A DNA stretch of 9,832 nt, taken from assembly GCA_014379925.1 (NCBI GenBank), contig JACMKY010000599.1, positions 1-9,832 of the forward strand. The letters are read 5' to 3'. The DNA comes from Cytophagales bacterium (GTDB lineage: Bacteria; Bacteroidota; Bacteroidia; Cytophagales; ES-bin-26). Below, piece by piece: positions 1-6,935 of this stretch. Position numbers and translations under genes: made by a program. The notes beneath the pieces are model-generated. The model was not told the origin of the DNA. It made no database searches and saw only the letters and a program-made list of their open reading frames with translations. Within the stretch, counting starts at the first letter, position 1. Each line of letters opens with the position of its first letter.

Positions 1-91
1 AAAAAAGTAGTCAACCCGCTTTATTGCCATAAGGCAATTCCAGGAGCAGCCCCATCCGATACTTTTGCCGTGAAACAATCTCAGTTGTATC

Positions 92-610
92 GTGCGCACG
101 AAAAGCACCCTCCACTGGTTGCACTTCAGTTTGTTCGGGTTGACGCTGTGGTTCTTCGGAAACTTCTACGAGGAAGTAATTCTGATGCCCAACTGGTTGG
201 CCGCGCCAATCGAGGTCCTGAAAAGTTACAACCGCTATTACTCGGTGGTCATCCAGTACCATTACTACGTTCCGGTTACTCAGTTAGCGGTTGTTACACT
301 CATCGTCTTGTGCTTTACCAAGAACCCGGCCCGACAAATCGGCTTGGTTAAACTGCGTCGGGCGGCCGTTTGGGGAACGATGGGTCTCTTGCTGACCGCC
401 TACGTCGTTCTGACCATCAACCTGGATTTGTTTATCGGTGAGCTACGGGTAACCGAGCGGGTAGCCCATCAAAAAGGGCTGGTTTGGATGATTGCCAACG
501 CGGCCCGGTTGTTCTGCGTTGGGCTGGCTTTCCGGTATACTTTTCAAGTGCGTGACCAGTTACGCGATAAGTTGGTTGCCGAAGAAGCGCAGCCATCTCA
601 GAAAGGATAG
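92..610 (+). CDS. Four-helix integral membrane protein of unknown function
   Basis: I do not recognise the family with certainty. The 172-residue product has four hydrophobic stretches, at about residues 8-28, 58-76, 91-113 and 129-150, and a short charged C-terminal tail, so it is very probably an inner-membrane protein. After the first helix comes a segment with an aromatic/acidic character (GNFYEEVILMPNW), and a YYSVVIQYHYY segment leads into helix 2. The layout loosely recalls small four-helix DUF1772-like proteins, but no defining motif is clear. The start is GTG at 92. An in-frame stop lies at 71-73 and the next good start, the ATG for Met32, would cut away helix 1, so GTG is the best choice. 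It is convergent with the anti-sigma gene, with 67 bases between the stops. No clear promoter was seen in the 91 bases upstream. Confidence 0.75.
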   Translation: MRTKSTLHWLHFSLFGLTLWFFGNFYEEVILMPNWLAAPIEVLKSYNRYYSVVIQYHYYVPVTQLAVVTLIVLCFTKNPARQIGLVKLRRAAVWGTMGLLLTAYVVLTINLDLFIGELRVTERVAHQKGLVWMIANAARLFCVGLAFRYTFQVRDQLRDKLVAEEAQPSQKG

Positions 611-677
611 CGTTTCTTCGGACTGGGCCGCTTTTGCCGATTGCGGGACCGGGTTCCCTCCGACGGGGTTGGGTACT

Positions 678-2006
678 TCACTTTTTGAACCGGATGCGGG
701 TTTTCACCTTTTTGCGGACGGGCCGGTTGTTTTCCAGACTCGGCTTCCATTTCGGACCTTGTTGCAGCACCCGGACGGCTTCCTCGTCGCAACCGTAGCC
801 CAGGCTCTTGAGCACCTTGAAATCCGTGAGCGTACCGTCCGGTTCGACGGTGAATTCCAGCCCGACGGTGCCTTCCACTTTCCGCTGGCGAGCCAGTTCG
901 GGATAACGAATCTGCTGGTTGAGGTATGCTTCGAACGCCGCGTAGCCGCCGTCGGGCTGGGGGCGGGCCAGGTTCTTATTCGCACCGTACCCCATTACGA
1001 CCACTTCGCTCAACGACTGGTTGTCGGCGGCCAGGACGATCTCCAGCGGAAGCCTGGACAAAATTGAATCGTTCAGCGCCACCTCCCGGGGTGCGTAGCC
1101 GATAAAACCCACCACCAACGTGCTGCCGGGCCGGGCCAGCAGCGAAAAGACGCCGTTGCGATCGGTGGTTACGCCTTCGGTACTGCCTTTCACCGTTACG
1201 CTGATTCCCGGCAGGGTAAAACCCTCTTCCGCCGAAATCACTTTTCCCGTAACCGTGACCGGAGCGGAAACCGACGCAACGCGCTTCGGCCGGTCCTTCG
1301 CGTTCGCGGCCGAGCGTTCGGCCACTGCCTCCGAACGGACAACCACCGGAACGGAATCCTTTTTCTCGGTGGTTTCGGCGTCCGTCACGGGTTCCATCAA
1401 GGGGGCCGCCGCCGGTTTTTTGGCCAGCGTGGCGGGATTCCGGGCCTCGACTTTTGCTTCCGGCCGGGGGTTTAGGTTCAGCGAAGGCGCGAGAAACGCG
1501 GGCTTGGCCTCCCCGGCGGGCCGCAAAGTTCTTTCGTAAGCGTCGGCGGATGCTTGCCGGGCCACCTCGCGCCGACGGTCGTTGCGGACCAGCACCAGGG
1601 CGGGCCGCTGGTAAAGGACCAGGGTATCGGGGTAAGTCGGGGTTTCGGTCAACGCTTCGCTGGCTGGTTCCCCGGTCCGGCTCAATTGGTTGGTCAGCAC
1701 GATGACCGAAGCCAACAGCAGCACCAGGAGCGTGGCCGCAATGCTCCAGGGTTGGAACACCAAGGGCCGGGTTTTTCTGGCGTCCCGGTTGATCCGGCCC
1801 GCGAGCCGCTTGTTGAGTTCTACCAGGTCTTTTCCCAGAAAGGAGGGTTGCGGCCGGGCCGAGAAGCTTTCCAGCGCGTCGGAACAGAGCGGACAATCCA
1901 GGCAGTGCCGTTCCACCGCGTGCCGCTGCCGGCCCGACAGCTCCCCCGTTACGTACTGCCGGATCACGGCCGGCGTCAGATGATTGTGTTCACTGGTGAG
2001 TTCCAC
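678..2006 (-). CDS. Membrane anti-sigma factor with CarboxypepD_reg-like and TonB C-terminal domains
   Basis: Probable anti-sigma factor of the sigma gene just upstream. The N-terminus (about residues 10-48) carries a ZAS zinc-finger pattern, His34-x3-Cys38-x2-Cys41, within ERHCLDCPLCSDALE; in ZAS proteins this region binds the ECF sigma factor. One membrane span lies at about 88-107. A long Pro/Ala/Glu-rich periplasmic linker follows (about 110-248). A CarboxypepD_reg-like beta domain (about 251-325) ends in a SusC-like tail, SLSEVVVMGYG (331-341). The last ~80 residues (about 362-442) resemble the TonB C-terminal domain (RYPELARQRKVEGTV, then VEPDGTLTDFKVLKSLGYGCDEEAV). The start is GTG at 2004-2006; an in-frame stop is 24 bases upstream and no ATG intervenes. 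The sigma stop is 118 bases upstream, so co-transcription is likely. The combination of ZAS and TonB-like modules suggests that signals in the periplasm or outer membrane are passed to the sigma factor; that is inference. Confidence 0.85.
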   Translation of the reverse strand: MELTSEHNHLTPAVIRQYVTGELSGRQRHAVERHCLDCPLCSDALESFSARPQPSFLGKDLVELNKRLAGRINRDARKTRPLVFQPWSIAATLLVLLLASVIVLTNQLSRTGEPASEALTETPTYPDTLVLYQRPALVLVRNDRRREVARQASADAYERTLRPAGEAKPAFLAPSLNLNPRPEAKVEARNPATLAKKPAAAPLMEPVTDAETTEKKDSVPVVVRSEAVAERSAANAKDRPKRVASVSAPVTVTGKVISAEEGFTLPGISVTVKGSTEGVTTDRNGVFSLLARPGSTLVVGFIGYAPREVALNDSILSRLPLEIVLAADNQSLSEVVVMGYGANKNLARPQPDGGYAAFEAYLNQQIRYPELARQRKVEGTVGLEFTVEPDGTLTDFKVLKSLGYGCDEEAVRVLQQGPKWKPSLENNRPVRKKVKTRIRFKK

Positions 2007-2034
2007 TCCGGTATTCTTCGTTATTTTTTAAATC

Positions 2035-2070
2035 GCTCTCCTTAACGGATAGATTGCTCTCCTTAACGGA
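2035..2070. repeat. Two perfect 15-bp direct repeats, 21-bp period, upstream of the anti-sigma gene
   Basis: GCTCTCCTTAACGGA occurs at 2035-2049 and again at 2056-2070, separated by 6 bases, so the period is 21 bp, about two helical turns. The pair lies in the 118-base gap between the sigma and anti-sigma genes, 29-64 bases before the GTG start on the minus strand. Read on the minus strand each copy contains AAGGAGAG, which resembles a ribosome-binding site, but both copies are too far from the start and an in-frame stop at 2028-2030 separates them from the coding region. It could be a protein-binding site pair or a recent small duplication. Confidence 0.85.
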
Positions 2071-2124
2071 ATGCCGCCCGGGGAATGCCGAACGCAGTTC
2101 CTCCCAAGCTTGGTCCGGGTGCGG

Positions 2125-2793
2125 TCAGCCCTGGTGTTTTTCCACGTAAATCCTCAGGTTCCGCTTGCCGTTCTGAATGTAGCTCTTCACTTTGTTGAGG
2201 TCGTAGCCGGTGATTTGGGCCACTTCCTTGTAGCATTTCTGTTGGAGGTAAAACAGCTCCAGGCAGGTTCTTTGTTCAGTGGGCAGCTCCCGCAGGCCTT
2301 TTTCCATCCGGGTCAATGCCTGCTCCAGGGTTTCTTCCTCGGTTAGGTGTCCGGTACCGGGAAATTCCATACCCAACCTGTCCTCCCCGTTCGAACCCGC
2401 GTCCCGCACCAGTTCGTCGAAGCTGTAGGCGACCGCCTCCCGGCCTCCCTTCGATTGTCGCGAGCGCAGCCACATCAGGCAGTGGTTCTTGACCAGCGTG
2501 TGCAGCCAACTCTTAAAATGAAGGATTGAGTTGTTCCGGATGGCACCCCGTTTCAGTTCTTCGACCAACTTCTCAAATACCTGCATAACCGCGTCCTTGG
2601 CGTCTTCCTCGTTGCGCAGGTATTTGAGGCACACGCCGTAGACCAGGTGAACGTACCGTTGGAAAAGTTCACCCACCAGCCCAACGTCCCAACGCGGCTC
2701 CGCGTCCGGGTCCTGGTACTGGCGGATGAGTTCGGCATCGTCCAGCTTTTCGAAAGGAGCGGGTTCTTTGCGCGGCGAACGTCGGAAAAACAT
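2125..2793 (-). CDS. ECF-type RNA polymerase sigma factor
   Basis: A 222-residue sigma-70 family factor of the extracytoplasmic-function class, directing RNA polymerase to alternative promoters. Sigma region 2 spans about residues 41-110; it includes LFQRYVHLVYGVCLKYL, the acidic NEEDAKDAVMQVF stretch and the LHFKSWLHTLVKNHCLMWLRS segment. Region 4, the -35-binding helix-turn-helix, is at about 155-215 (LRELPTEQRTCLELFYLQQK, then YKEVAQITGYDLNKVKSYIQNGKRNL). I chose the ATG at 2791-2793; a longer reading would begin at TTG 2847 and adds 18 residues that do not look like sigma-factor sequence. The anti-sigma gene follows on the same strand after 118 bases. The VWA gene is divergent from a shared 135-base region, which suggests that it may be a target or partner. 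Autoregulation is likely by analogy with other ECF pairs, but no target motif was recognised. Confidence 0.92.
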   Translation of the reverse strand: MFFRRSPRKEPAPFEKLDDAELIRQYQDPDAEPRWDVGLVGELFQRYVHLVYGVCLKYLRNEEDAKDAVMQVFEKLVEELKRGAIRNNSILHFKSWLHTLVKNHCLMWLRSRQSKGGREAVAYSFDELVRDAGSNGEDRLGMEFPGTGHLTEEETLEQALTRMEKGLRELPTEQRTCLELFYLQQKCYKEVAQITGYDLNKVKSYIQNGKRNLRIYVEKHQG

Positions 2794-2928
2794 CGGGTTG
2801 GTTTCGGATGGCGGAGGGCGGATTTCGCACGTGCGCCGCTCCGGCAATGCACAAGGTAAGCATTTCCGTCCGTTTTATGGAATGCAGCGCGAAAGCGCAT
2901 CCTGCCGAAGCAACCAATCAGCACCACC
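2794..2928. promoter_or_regulatory. Divergent control region between ECF sigma factor and VWA gene
   Basis: These 135 bases must hold promoters for both the sigma gene (left) and the VWA gene (right). I see no match to the housekeeping Bacteroidota TAnnTTTG element on either strand, which would fit transcription by an alternative sigma factor. A perfect 10-bp palindrome, CGCACGTGCG, lies at 2826-2835. Between 2860 and 2902 are two inverted-repeat pairs that share a segment (described separately). No promoter positions can be assigned from sequence alone. Confidence 0.5.
2860..2902 (+). promoter_or_regulatory. Possible competing stem-loops in the VWA gene leader
   Basis: The segment GGAATGC at 2879-2885 can pair upstream with GCATTTCC at 2860-2867 (one bulged base, 11-base loop). 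It can also pair downstream with GCATCC at 2897-2902 (one bulged base). In the downstream option the interior contains GCGC-GAAA-GCGC (2887-2898), itself a 4-bp stem capped by a GNRA tetraloop. The two larger pairings exclude each other. It ends 26 bases before the VWA start codon. Whether this is transcribed is unknown, because the promoter was not located. The stems are short, so chance is a real possibility. Confidence 0.35.
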
Positions 2929-4857
2929 ATGAGCAAATTTCTTTCCATTCTCACTTGCGTACTTTTCTCCTGGCTCGCTGCCGGGCCCGCCGAGAAACGT
3001 ACCATCACCGGAACCGTTGTCGCTGCCAACGACGGTTCGGTCCTGCCCGGCGTCAGCGTCGTGTTGAAAGGAACCCGCACCAACGTGGCCACCGACGGTC
3101 AAGGCACGTACGCCTTAACCGTGCCGGACGAAGGGGCCACCCTGGTGTTCAGCTTCATCGGATTCGTTACGCAGGAAATCAAAGCGGGGAAACGAACGCG
3201 GATCGACGTGAAGATGCAGGTCGATGCCAGGCAACTGAGTGAACTGGTGGTGACCGGCTACGGCGTCCAGCGGAAAAGAATGGCTACTGGCTCGGTCGCT
3301 GCCGCGCCGTCTTCCCGGCCGGAACGAAAAGCAGCCCGAGTCAACACTGAAACGTTAGCGGATGAAGCGGAAGCACCCGCCCCTCCGGCAGCCGACCAGC
3401 CCCGACCCGTTCACAACACCGAAGAGTACGACGCCATCCACGAAAATCCCTTCCTGGCGCCCGCCCGGCACCCGCTTTCTACCTTCTCGATCGACGTGGA
3501 CGCGGCCTCGTACGGCAACGTGCGCCGTTTCCTCCGCAACGGACAGGCCCCACCCAGGGATGCCGTGCGGATCGAGGAAATGGTCAACTACTTCCGTTAC
3601 GATTACTCCCCGCCGACGGGCGAAGCGCCCTTCGCCGTCCACACCGAACTGGCGGAATGTCCCTGGGCGCCGGCGCACCAGTTGCTGCACATTGGCTTGC
3701 GGGGAAAAGTCATCCCCACCGAAAACCTGCCGCCTTCCAACCTGGTCTTCCTCATCGACGTGTCGGGTTCCATGGACGAGCCCGAGAAACTGCCCCTGCT
3801 GCAAGCCGCTTTCCGCCTGCTGACCGAGCAACTGCGCGCGCAGGACCGCGTGGCCATCGTCGTGTACGCGGGGGCGGCGGGTCTGGTGTTGCCCGCCACG
3901 TCCGGCAGCCAGAAGGAGAAGATCCTGGCGGCCATTGATGGCCTGGCCGCGGGCGGCTCCACGGCGGGCGGCGAAGGCATCCGGCTGGCTTACCAGATTG
4001 CGGAGCAAAACTTCCGGCCCGGGGGCAACAACCGCGTCATCCTGGCCACCGACGGCGACTTCAACGTGGGCGTGTCGAGCAACGCCGAGATGGAGCGGCT
4101 GGTGGCGCAAAAACGAGAATCCGCGGATGGCCGCCCCAACGTGTTTCTGACGGTGCTGGGTTTCGGCATGGGCAACTACAAGGATTCCAAAATGGAAATC
4201 CTGGCCGACAAGGGCAACGGCAACTACGCCTACATTGATACCATTCTGGAAGCCAAAAAGGTGTTGGTAAATGAATTTGGGGGCACGTTGTTCACCATTG
4301 CCAAGGACGTGAAGTTGCAGATCGAGTTCAACCCCGCCAAAGTGAGGGCCTACCGGCTGATCGGCTACGAGAACCGCGCCCTCCGGAGTGAGGATTTCAA
4401 CGATGACCGCAAGGACGCGGGTGAACTGGGTTCGGGCCACACCGTTACGGCCTTGTACGAGATCGTACCGGCCAACCCGACGGTGGAGTTCAAGCTGCTG
4501 GGTTCGGTGGACAGCCTGAAGTACCAGCAAAACCGCGTGAACCCCCGGGCTCACCAATCGGGCGAACTCCTGACGCTGAAGCTCCGCTACAAGGAACCCG
4601 ACGGGAACGGCAGTAGACTGATTGAAACGACGGTCACGGACGGGGCAAAAAATGGGCTGCAAACCTCGGACAATTTCCGCTTTTCCGCCGCTGTAGCCGC
4701 TTTCGGGATGCTCCTCCGCGATTCGGAGTTCAAGGGCAAAGCTACCTACGCCGACGTGCTGCGGCTGGCGGAAGGCGCCAGGGGCCGGGATGCGGAAGGC
4801 TACCGCGTTGAATTCATCAACCTGGTGAAATCAACGCGGCTACTGGCAAAAAAATAA
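2929..4857 (+). CDS. Secreted VWA-domain protein with N-terminal CarboxypepD_reg-like domain (YfbK-type)
   Basis: A 642-residue exported protein. A signal peptide covers about residues 1-21 (hydrophobic SILTCVLFSWLAA). Its only cysteine (Cys10) sits inside the hydrophobic core, so a lipoprotein is not clearly supported. A CarboxypepD_reg-like domain follows (about 24-96), with the SusC-like tail QLSELVVTGYG (102-112). After a Pro/Ala-rich linker (about 120-165) comes the N-terminal region typical of YfbK-type proteins (about 171-265: ENPFLAPARHPLSTFSIDVD, then VRIEEMVNYF). The VWA domain (about 271-455) has an intact MIDAS metal site: Asp277-x-Ser279-x-Ser281, Thr345 and Asp375. The C-terminal part (about 456-640) matches the DUF3520-like region that accompanies this VWA type. 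VWA proteins bind protein partners through the MIDAS metal; the ligand here is unknown. It is divergent from the ECF sigma gene and shares a domain type with the anti-sigma factor, so a role in the same envelope circuit is inferred. A strong terminator follows. Confidence 0.92.
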   Translation: MSKFLSILTCVLFSWLAAGPAEKRTITGTVVAANDGSVLPGVSVVLKGTRTNVATDGQGTYALTVPDEGATLVFSFIGFVTQEIKAGKRTRIDVKMQVDARQLSELVVTGYGVQRKRMATGSVAAAPSSRPERKAARVNTETLADEAEAPAPPAADQPRPVHNTEEYDAIHENPFLAPARHPLSTFSIDVDAASYGNVRRFLRNGQAPPRDAVRIEEMVNYFRYDYSPPTGEAPFAVHTELAECPWAPAHQLLHIGLRGKVIPTENLPPSNLVFLIDVSGSMDEPEKLPLLQAAFRLLTEQLRAQDRVAIVVYAGAAGLVLPATSGSQKEKILAAIDGLAAGGSTAGGEGIRLAYQIAEQNFRPGGNNRVILATDGDFNVGVSSNAEMERLVAQKRESADGRPNVFLTVLGFGMGNYKDSKMEILADKGNGNYAYIDTILEAKKVLVNEFGGTLFTIAKDVKLQIEFNPAKVRAYRLIGYENRALRSEDFNDDRKDAGELGSGHTVTALYEIVPANPTVEFKLLGSVDSLKYQQNRVNPRAHQSGELLTLKLRYKEPDGNGSRLIETTVTDGAKNGLQTSDNFRFSAAVAAFGMLLRDSEFKGKATYADVLRLAEGARGRDAEGYRVEFINLVKSTRLLAKK

Positions 4858-4862
4858 GGTCG

Positions 4863-4897
4863 AAGCCTGTCCGAATCCGGTAGATTCGGACAGGCTT
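4863..4897. terminator. Bidirectional intrinsic terminator, perfect 15-bp stem
   Basis: AAGCCTGTCCGAATC (4863-4877) pairs perfectly with GATTCGGACAGGCTT (4883-4897) around a 5-base loop. T-rich sequence follows on the plus strand (TTTATT), and on the minus strand the hairpin is followed within about 10 bases by a run of T (the complement of AAAAAAT at 4849-4855). It sits between the convergent VWA gene (stop 4857) and the phosphorylase gene (stop 4922), so it likely ends transcripts from both sides. Confidence 0.9.
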
Positions 4898-4921
4898 TAT
4901 TCCCGGGACCCCTCCCGGTCG

Positions 4922-6595
4922 TTACCGCTTTTCCACCAACGCTTCCACCTGGTACTTATACAACTGCTCGTAGTAGTCGGTAGCCATCCGGCCCGACTCG
5001 AACTCCGGTTCCACCTCGCGCATCGCGGTTTTGATCAGCCGCAGGAACTCATCCGGTTGCCCGTAGTACATCGGCACGATTTCGTTTTCCAGCACGTCGA
5101 GCAGGTTGTTGGCCTCGAGGTCATCCTTGACGTTTTCGGGTTGCTTGGCATCGCCGAGGGGAATGAGGAATCCGTTTTCGCCGTGCCGCACGAATTCCGG
5201 TATCCAGCCGTCGGCGATGGAGAGGCTGGCGGTTCCGTTCATGGCGGCGGTCATGCCGCTGGTGCCCGAGGCCTCGCGCGGAAAGCGGGGCGTGTTGAGC
5301 CACACGTCGGAGCCCTTCTTCAGGTAGGCCGAAAGCTGCAGTTCGTAGCCCGTCAGCACGGCACAGCGCCGGAAGGGTCTGGTCCGGCGGATGATCTCGT
5401 TGAACAGGTTGATGGCCCCGTAGTCCTTGGGATAGGGCTTGCCGGCCCAGATCACCTGAACGGGCCGGTCGTCGCGGGTGACCAGCTCCTGGAAACGCGC
5501 GAAGTGCCGCAGAATCAGGTCGGCCCTTTTGTAGCTGGCAAACCGCCTCGCCCACACCACGGTCAGCACGTCGGGATCGAACAGGTTGCCCGTCTGGTCG
5601 ACTACGACCTTGAAAAGGGCTTTTTTCAGTTCCTTCTTCCGCGCCAGCAGGGCCTGGTCGTCATCGGCTGCCAGGGCGGCGTGCAACTCCCGGTCGCGCC
5701 AGTAGGTGCCGTTCTGGGAGTTGGTGATGGAATTGATCCGGCAGATGCCTTTGTAATGCCCCCACATTTCGTTGGCGACGATGCCGTGCACCTTGGAAAC
5801 GCCGTTGGCGATCTTTGACATCCGCAGGGCCGTGAGGGTATAGTTGAGGCTGTCGCCCTCCACCCGGGCGATTTTCTTTACTTCGTCCACCGGAACGTCC
5901 CCGAAGAAGGTCATCTTGTCGAGCAACCCGATGGGATGCTCTTCGTTGCCCGCCAGCTCGGGCGTGTGCGTGGTGAAGACCAGCCGTTTTTGTACCTCTT
6001 CCAGGCTTTGGTGTTTCTGGTACAGATAAAAAGCCAGCGGCAGGCCGTGGCCTTCGTTGAGGTGGTACACGTCCACGTTCAGTTTCAGTTCGTCGAGCAG
6101 CTTGCCGCCGCCCACGCCCAGCAGGATGGACTGGGCAATCCGGGCGGCCGTATCCGAGTCGTAGAGGTGGTGGGAAATGGTGCGCGAGATGTAGTCGTTT
6201 TCGGGAATGTCGGTGGTGAGGAAAAACATCGGGGCCGTGCCGAAGGTATCGGGACGGAGGAAAAAGGCCTTTACCCGCACGTTGGTGTCGTGGATGGGGA
6301 TGGTGAATACCAAACCCGTGTCCTCCAGGAAGGAATAGTGTTTGTGCGTGAAATCCACCCGCAGGGTCTGGTCCTCGTTGCGGGCCTGGTCATAATAGCC
6401 GAACGTCCAGAGGATGCCGATGCCGATCACGTTCTGACGGAGTTCGTAGGCGCTTCGCATGTGCGAGCCGGAGAGAAAGCCCAAGCCGCCCGAATAGGTT
6501 TTCAGGGCCTGGTCGAGGGCAAATTCCATCGAGAAGTAGGCGACGGGTTTGTCAAACTGCTTGCTGGCGGCATACGTCTTGAATTCAAAAGCCAT
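4922..6595 (-). CDS. Alpha-glucan phosphorylase family protein (GT35), short form, PLP-lysine position is Thr
   Basis: Member of the short alpha-glucan phosphorylase group (TIGR02094-like, GT35), whose canonical members release glucose-1-phosphate from alpha-1,4-glucans in the cytoplasm using pyridoxal phosphate (PLP). The 557 residues cover the catalytic core and lack the extra N-terminal domain of longer forms. Family motifs: VAYFSMEFALD (18-28), YSGGLGFLSGS (34-44), HLNEGH (178-183), TTHTPELAGNEEH (208-220), RRFASYKR (350-357), VIWAGKPYPKD (381-391), NTPRFPREASGTSGM (434-448). In canonical enzymes the last motif continues with Lys, which forms the Schiff base with PLP (rabbit Lys680 in GTGNMK); here residue 449 is Thr, codon ACC. 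It needs two base changes from any Lys codon, so a simple base-call error is unlikely. Activity as a phosphorylase is therefore uncertain. The start is ATG at 6593-6595. It is a single-gene unit with its own promoter (6721-6752) and the shared terminator. Confidence 0.88.
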   Translation of the reverse strand: MAFEFKTYAASKQFDKPVAYFSMEFALDQALKTYSGGLGFLSGSHMRSAYELRQNVIGIGILWTFGYYDQARNEDQTLRVDFTHKHYSFLEDTGLVFTIPIHDTNVRVKAFFLRPDTFGTAPMFFLTTDIPENDYISRTISHHLYDSDTAARIAQSILLGVGGGKLLDELKLNVDVYHLNEGHGLPLAFYLYQKHQSLEEVQKRLVFTTHTPELAGNEEHPIGLLDKMTFFGDVPVDEVKKIARVEGDSLNYTLTALRMSKIANGVSKVHGIVANEMWGHYKGICRINSITNSQNGTYWRDRELHAALAADDDQALLARKKELKKALFKVVVDQTGNLFDPDVLTVVWARRFASYKRADLILRHFARFQELVTRDDRPVQVIWAGKPYPKDYGAINLFNEIIRRTRPFRRCAVLTGYELQLSAYLKKGSDVWLNTPRFPREASGTSGMTAAMNGTASLSIADGWIPEFVRHGENGFLIPLGDAKQPENVKDDLEANNLLDVLENEIVPMYYGQPDEFLRLIKTAMREVEPEFESGRMATDYYEQLYKYQVEALVEKR

Positions 6596-6935
6596 AAGGG
6601 TGGGGTTTGTGGGGTGTTTAACGGTTGGTCGGTTATATTCCGCGGGTTTGGTTCGGCACCGGGATCAATGGGCCGCCGGCCGGCCGCCGGAACGGAACAC
6701 CGCGGCGGGCTTGCAGCCCCCAAACCTACCAATTAAAGCATTACGATTCAAACAAACCCCGCGTGACACGCCCGTGAACGGGCAACGGACGCGAAGGTGA
6801 GCACGCTTCTCCGTTGGCTGGGTGGAGCGGCGGCGGCTAAGATTAAGCCGTTGTTGCTTCGCACCCTTTTCCGGCCGAACTTGTGCTTGTCCAGCCCGAG
6901 ACTGTCCGGTAAACAACGCAAACCTCTTTCCCCGC
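6596..6935. other. Intergenic region between divergent phosphorylase and glycosylase genes
   Basis: These 340 bases carry no convincing gene. They contain the phosphorylase promoter (6721-6752, minus strand) and its roughly 120-base leader. Inside the leader is a GC-rich patch with GGCCGCCGG at 6671-6679 and 6682-6690 (11-bp period) surrounding the palindrome GCCGGCCGGC (6675-6684). A small palindrome, GCCCGT-GA-ACGGGC, lies at 6770-6783. No TAnnTTTG element was found for the rightward gene. A 38-codon extension of that gene back to GTG 6822 reads as Arg/Cys-rich non-protein-like sequence. Confidence 0.6.
6721..6752 (-). promoter_or_regulatory. Bacteroidota-type sigma-A promoter for the phosphorylase gene
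   Basis: On the minus strand TTTG (6752-6749), exactly 20 bases, then TAGGTTTG (6728-6721) gives a full match to the known Bacteroidota -33/-7 pattern TTTG-N19-21-TAnnTTTG. It points at the ATG at 6595, which implies a leader of roughly 115-120 bases. The match suggests housekeeping expression. Confidence 0.7.

Noticed and set aside
23..38. Hairpin ATTGCC-ATAA-GGCAAT considered as a terminator for a gene left of the window
   Set aside because: The stem is only 6 bp and no T-run follows directly on either strand; left unannotated.
976..1896. Minus-strand open frame of 306 codons inside the anti-sigma gene
   Set aside because: It is a same-strand frame shadow with Gly/Arg/Pro-rich low-complexity translation. 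The overlapping frame has the ZAS, CarboxypepD_reg and TonB features.
2794..2847. TTG-initiated 18-residue extension of the first sigma factor
   Set aside because: The extension does not look like sigma sequence and occupies the divergent control region; the ATG at 2793 is a better start.
3355..4662. Long minus-strand open frame (435 codons) opposite the VWA gene
   Set aside because: It lies entirely opposite a clearly homologous coding region. Its translation is His/Gln/Arg/Gly-rich without recognisable domains, an expected by-product of GC-rich codon bias.
5057..6736. Two plus-strand open frames of over 250 codons (5057-5818 and 5936-6736) opposite the phosphorylase
   Set aside because: Both are antisense shadows of a gene with conserved GT35 motifs; their translations show no domain features.
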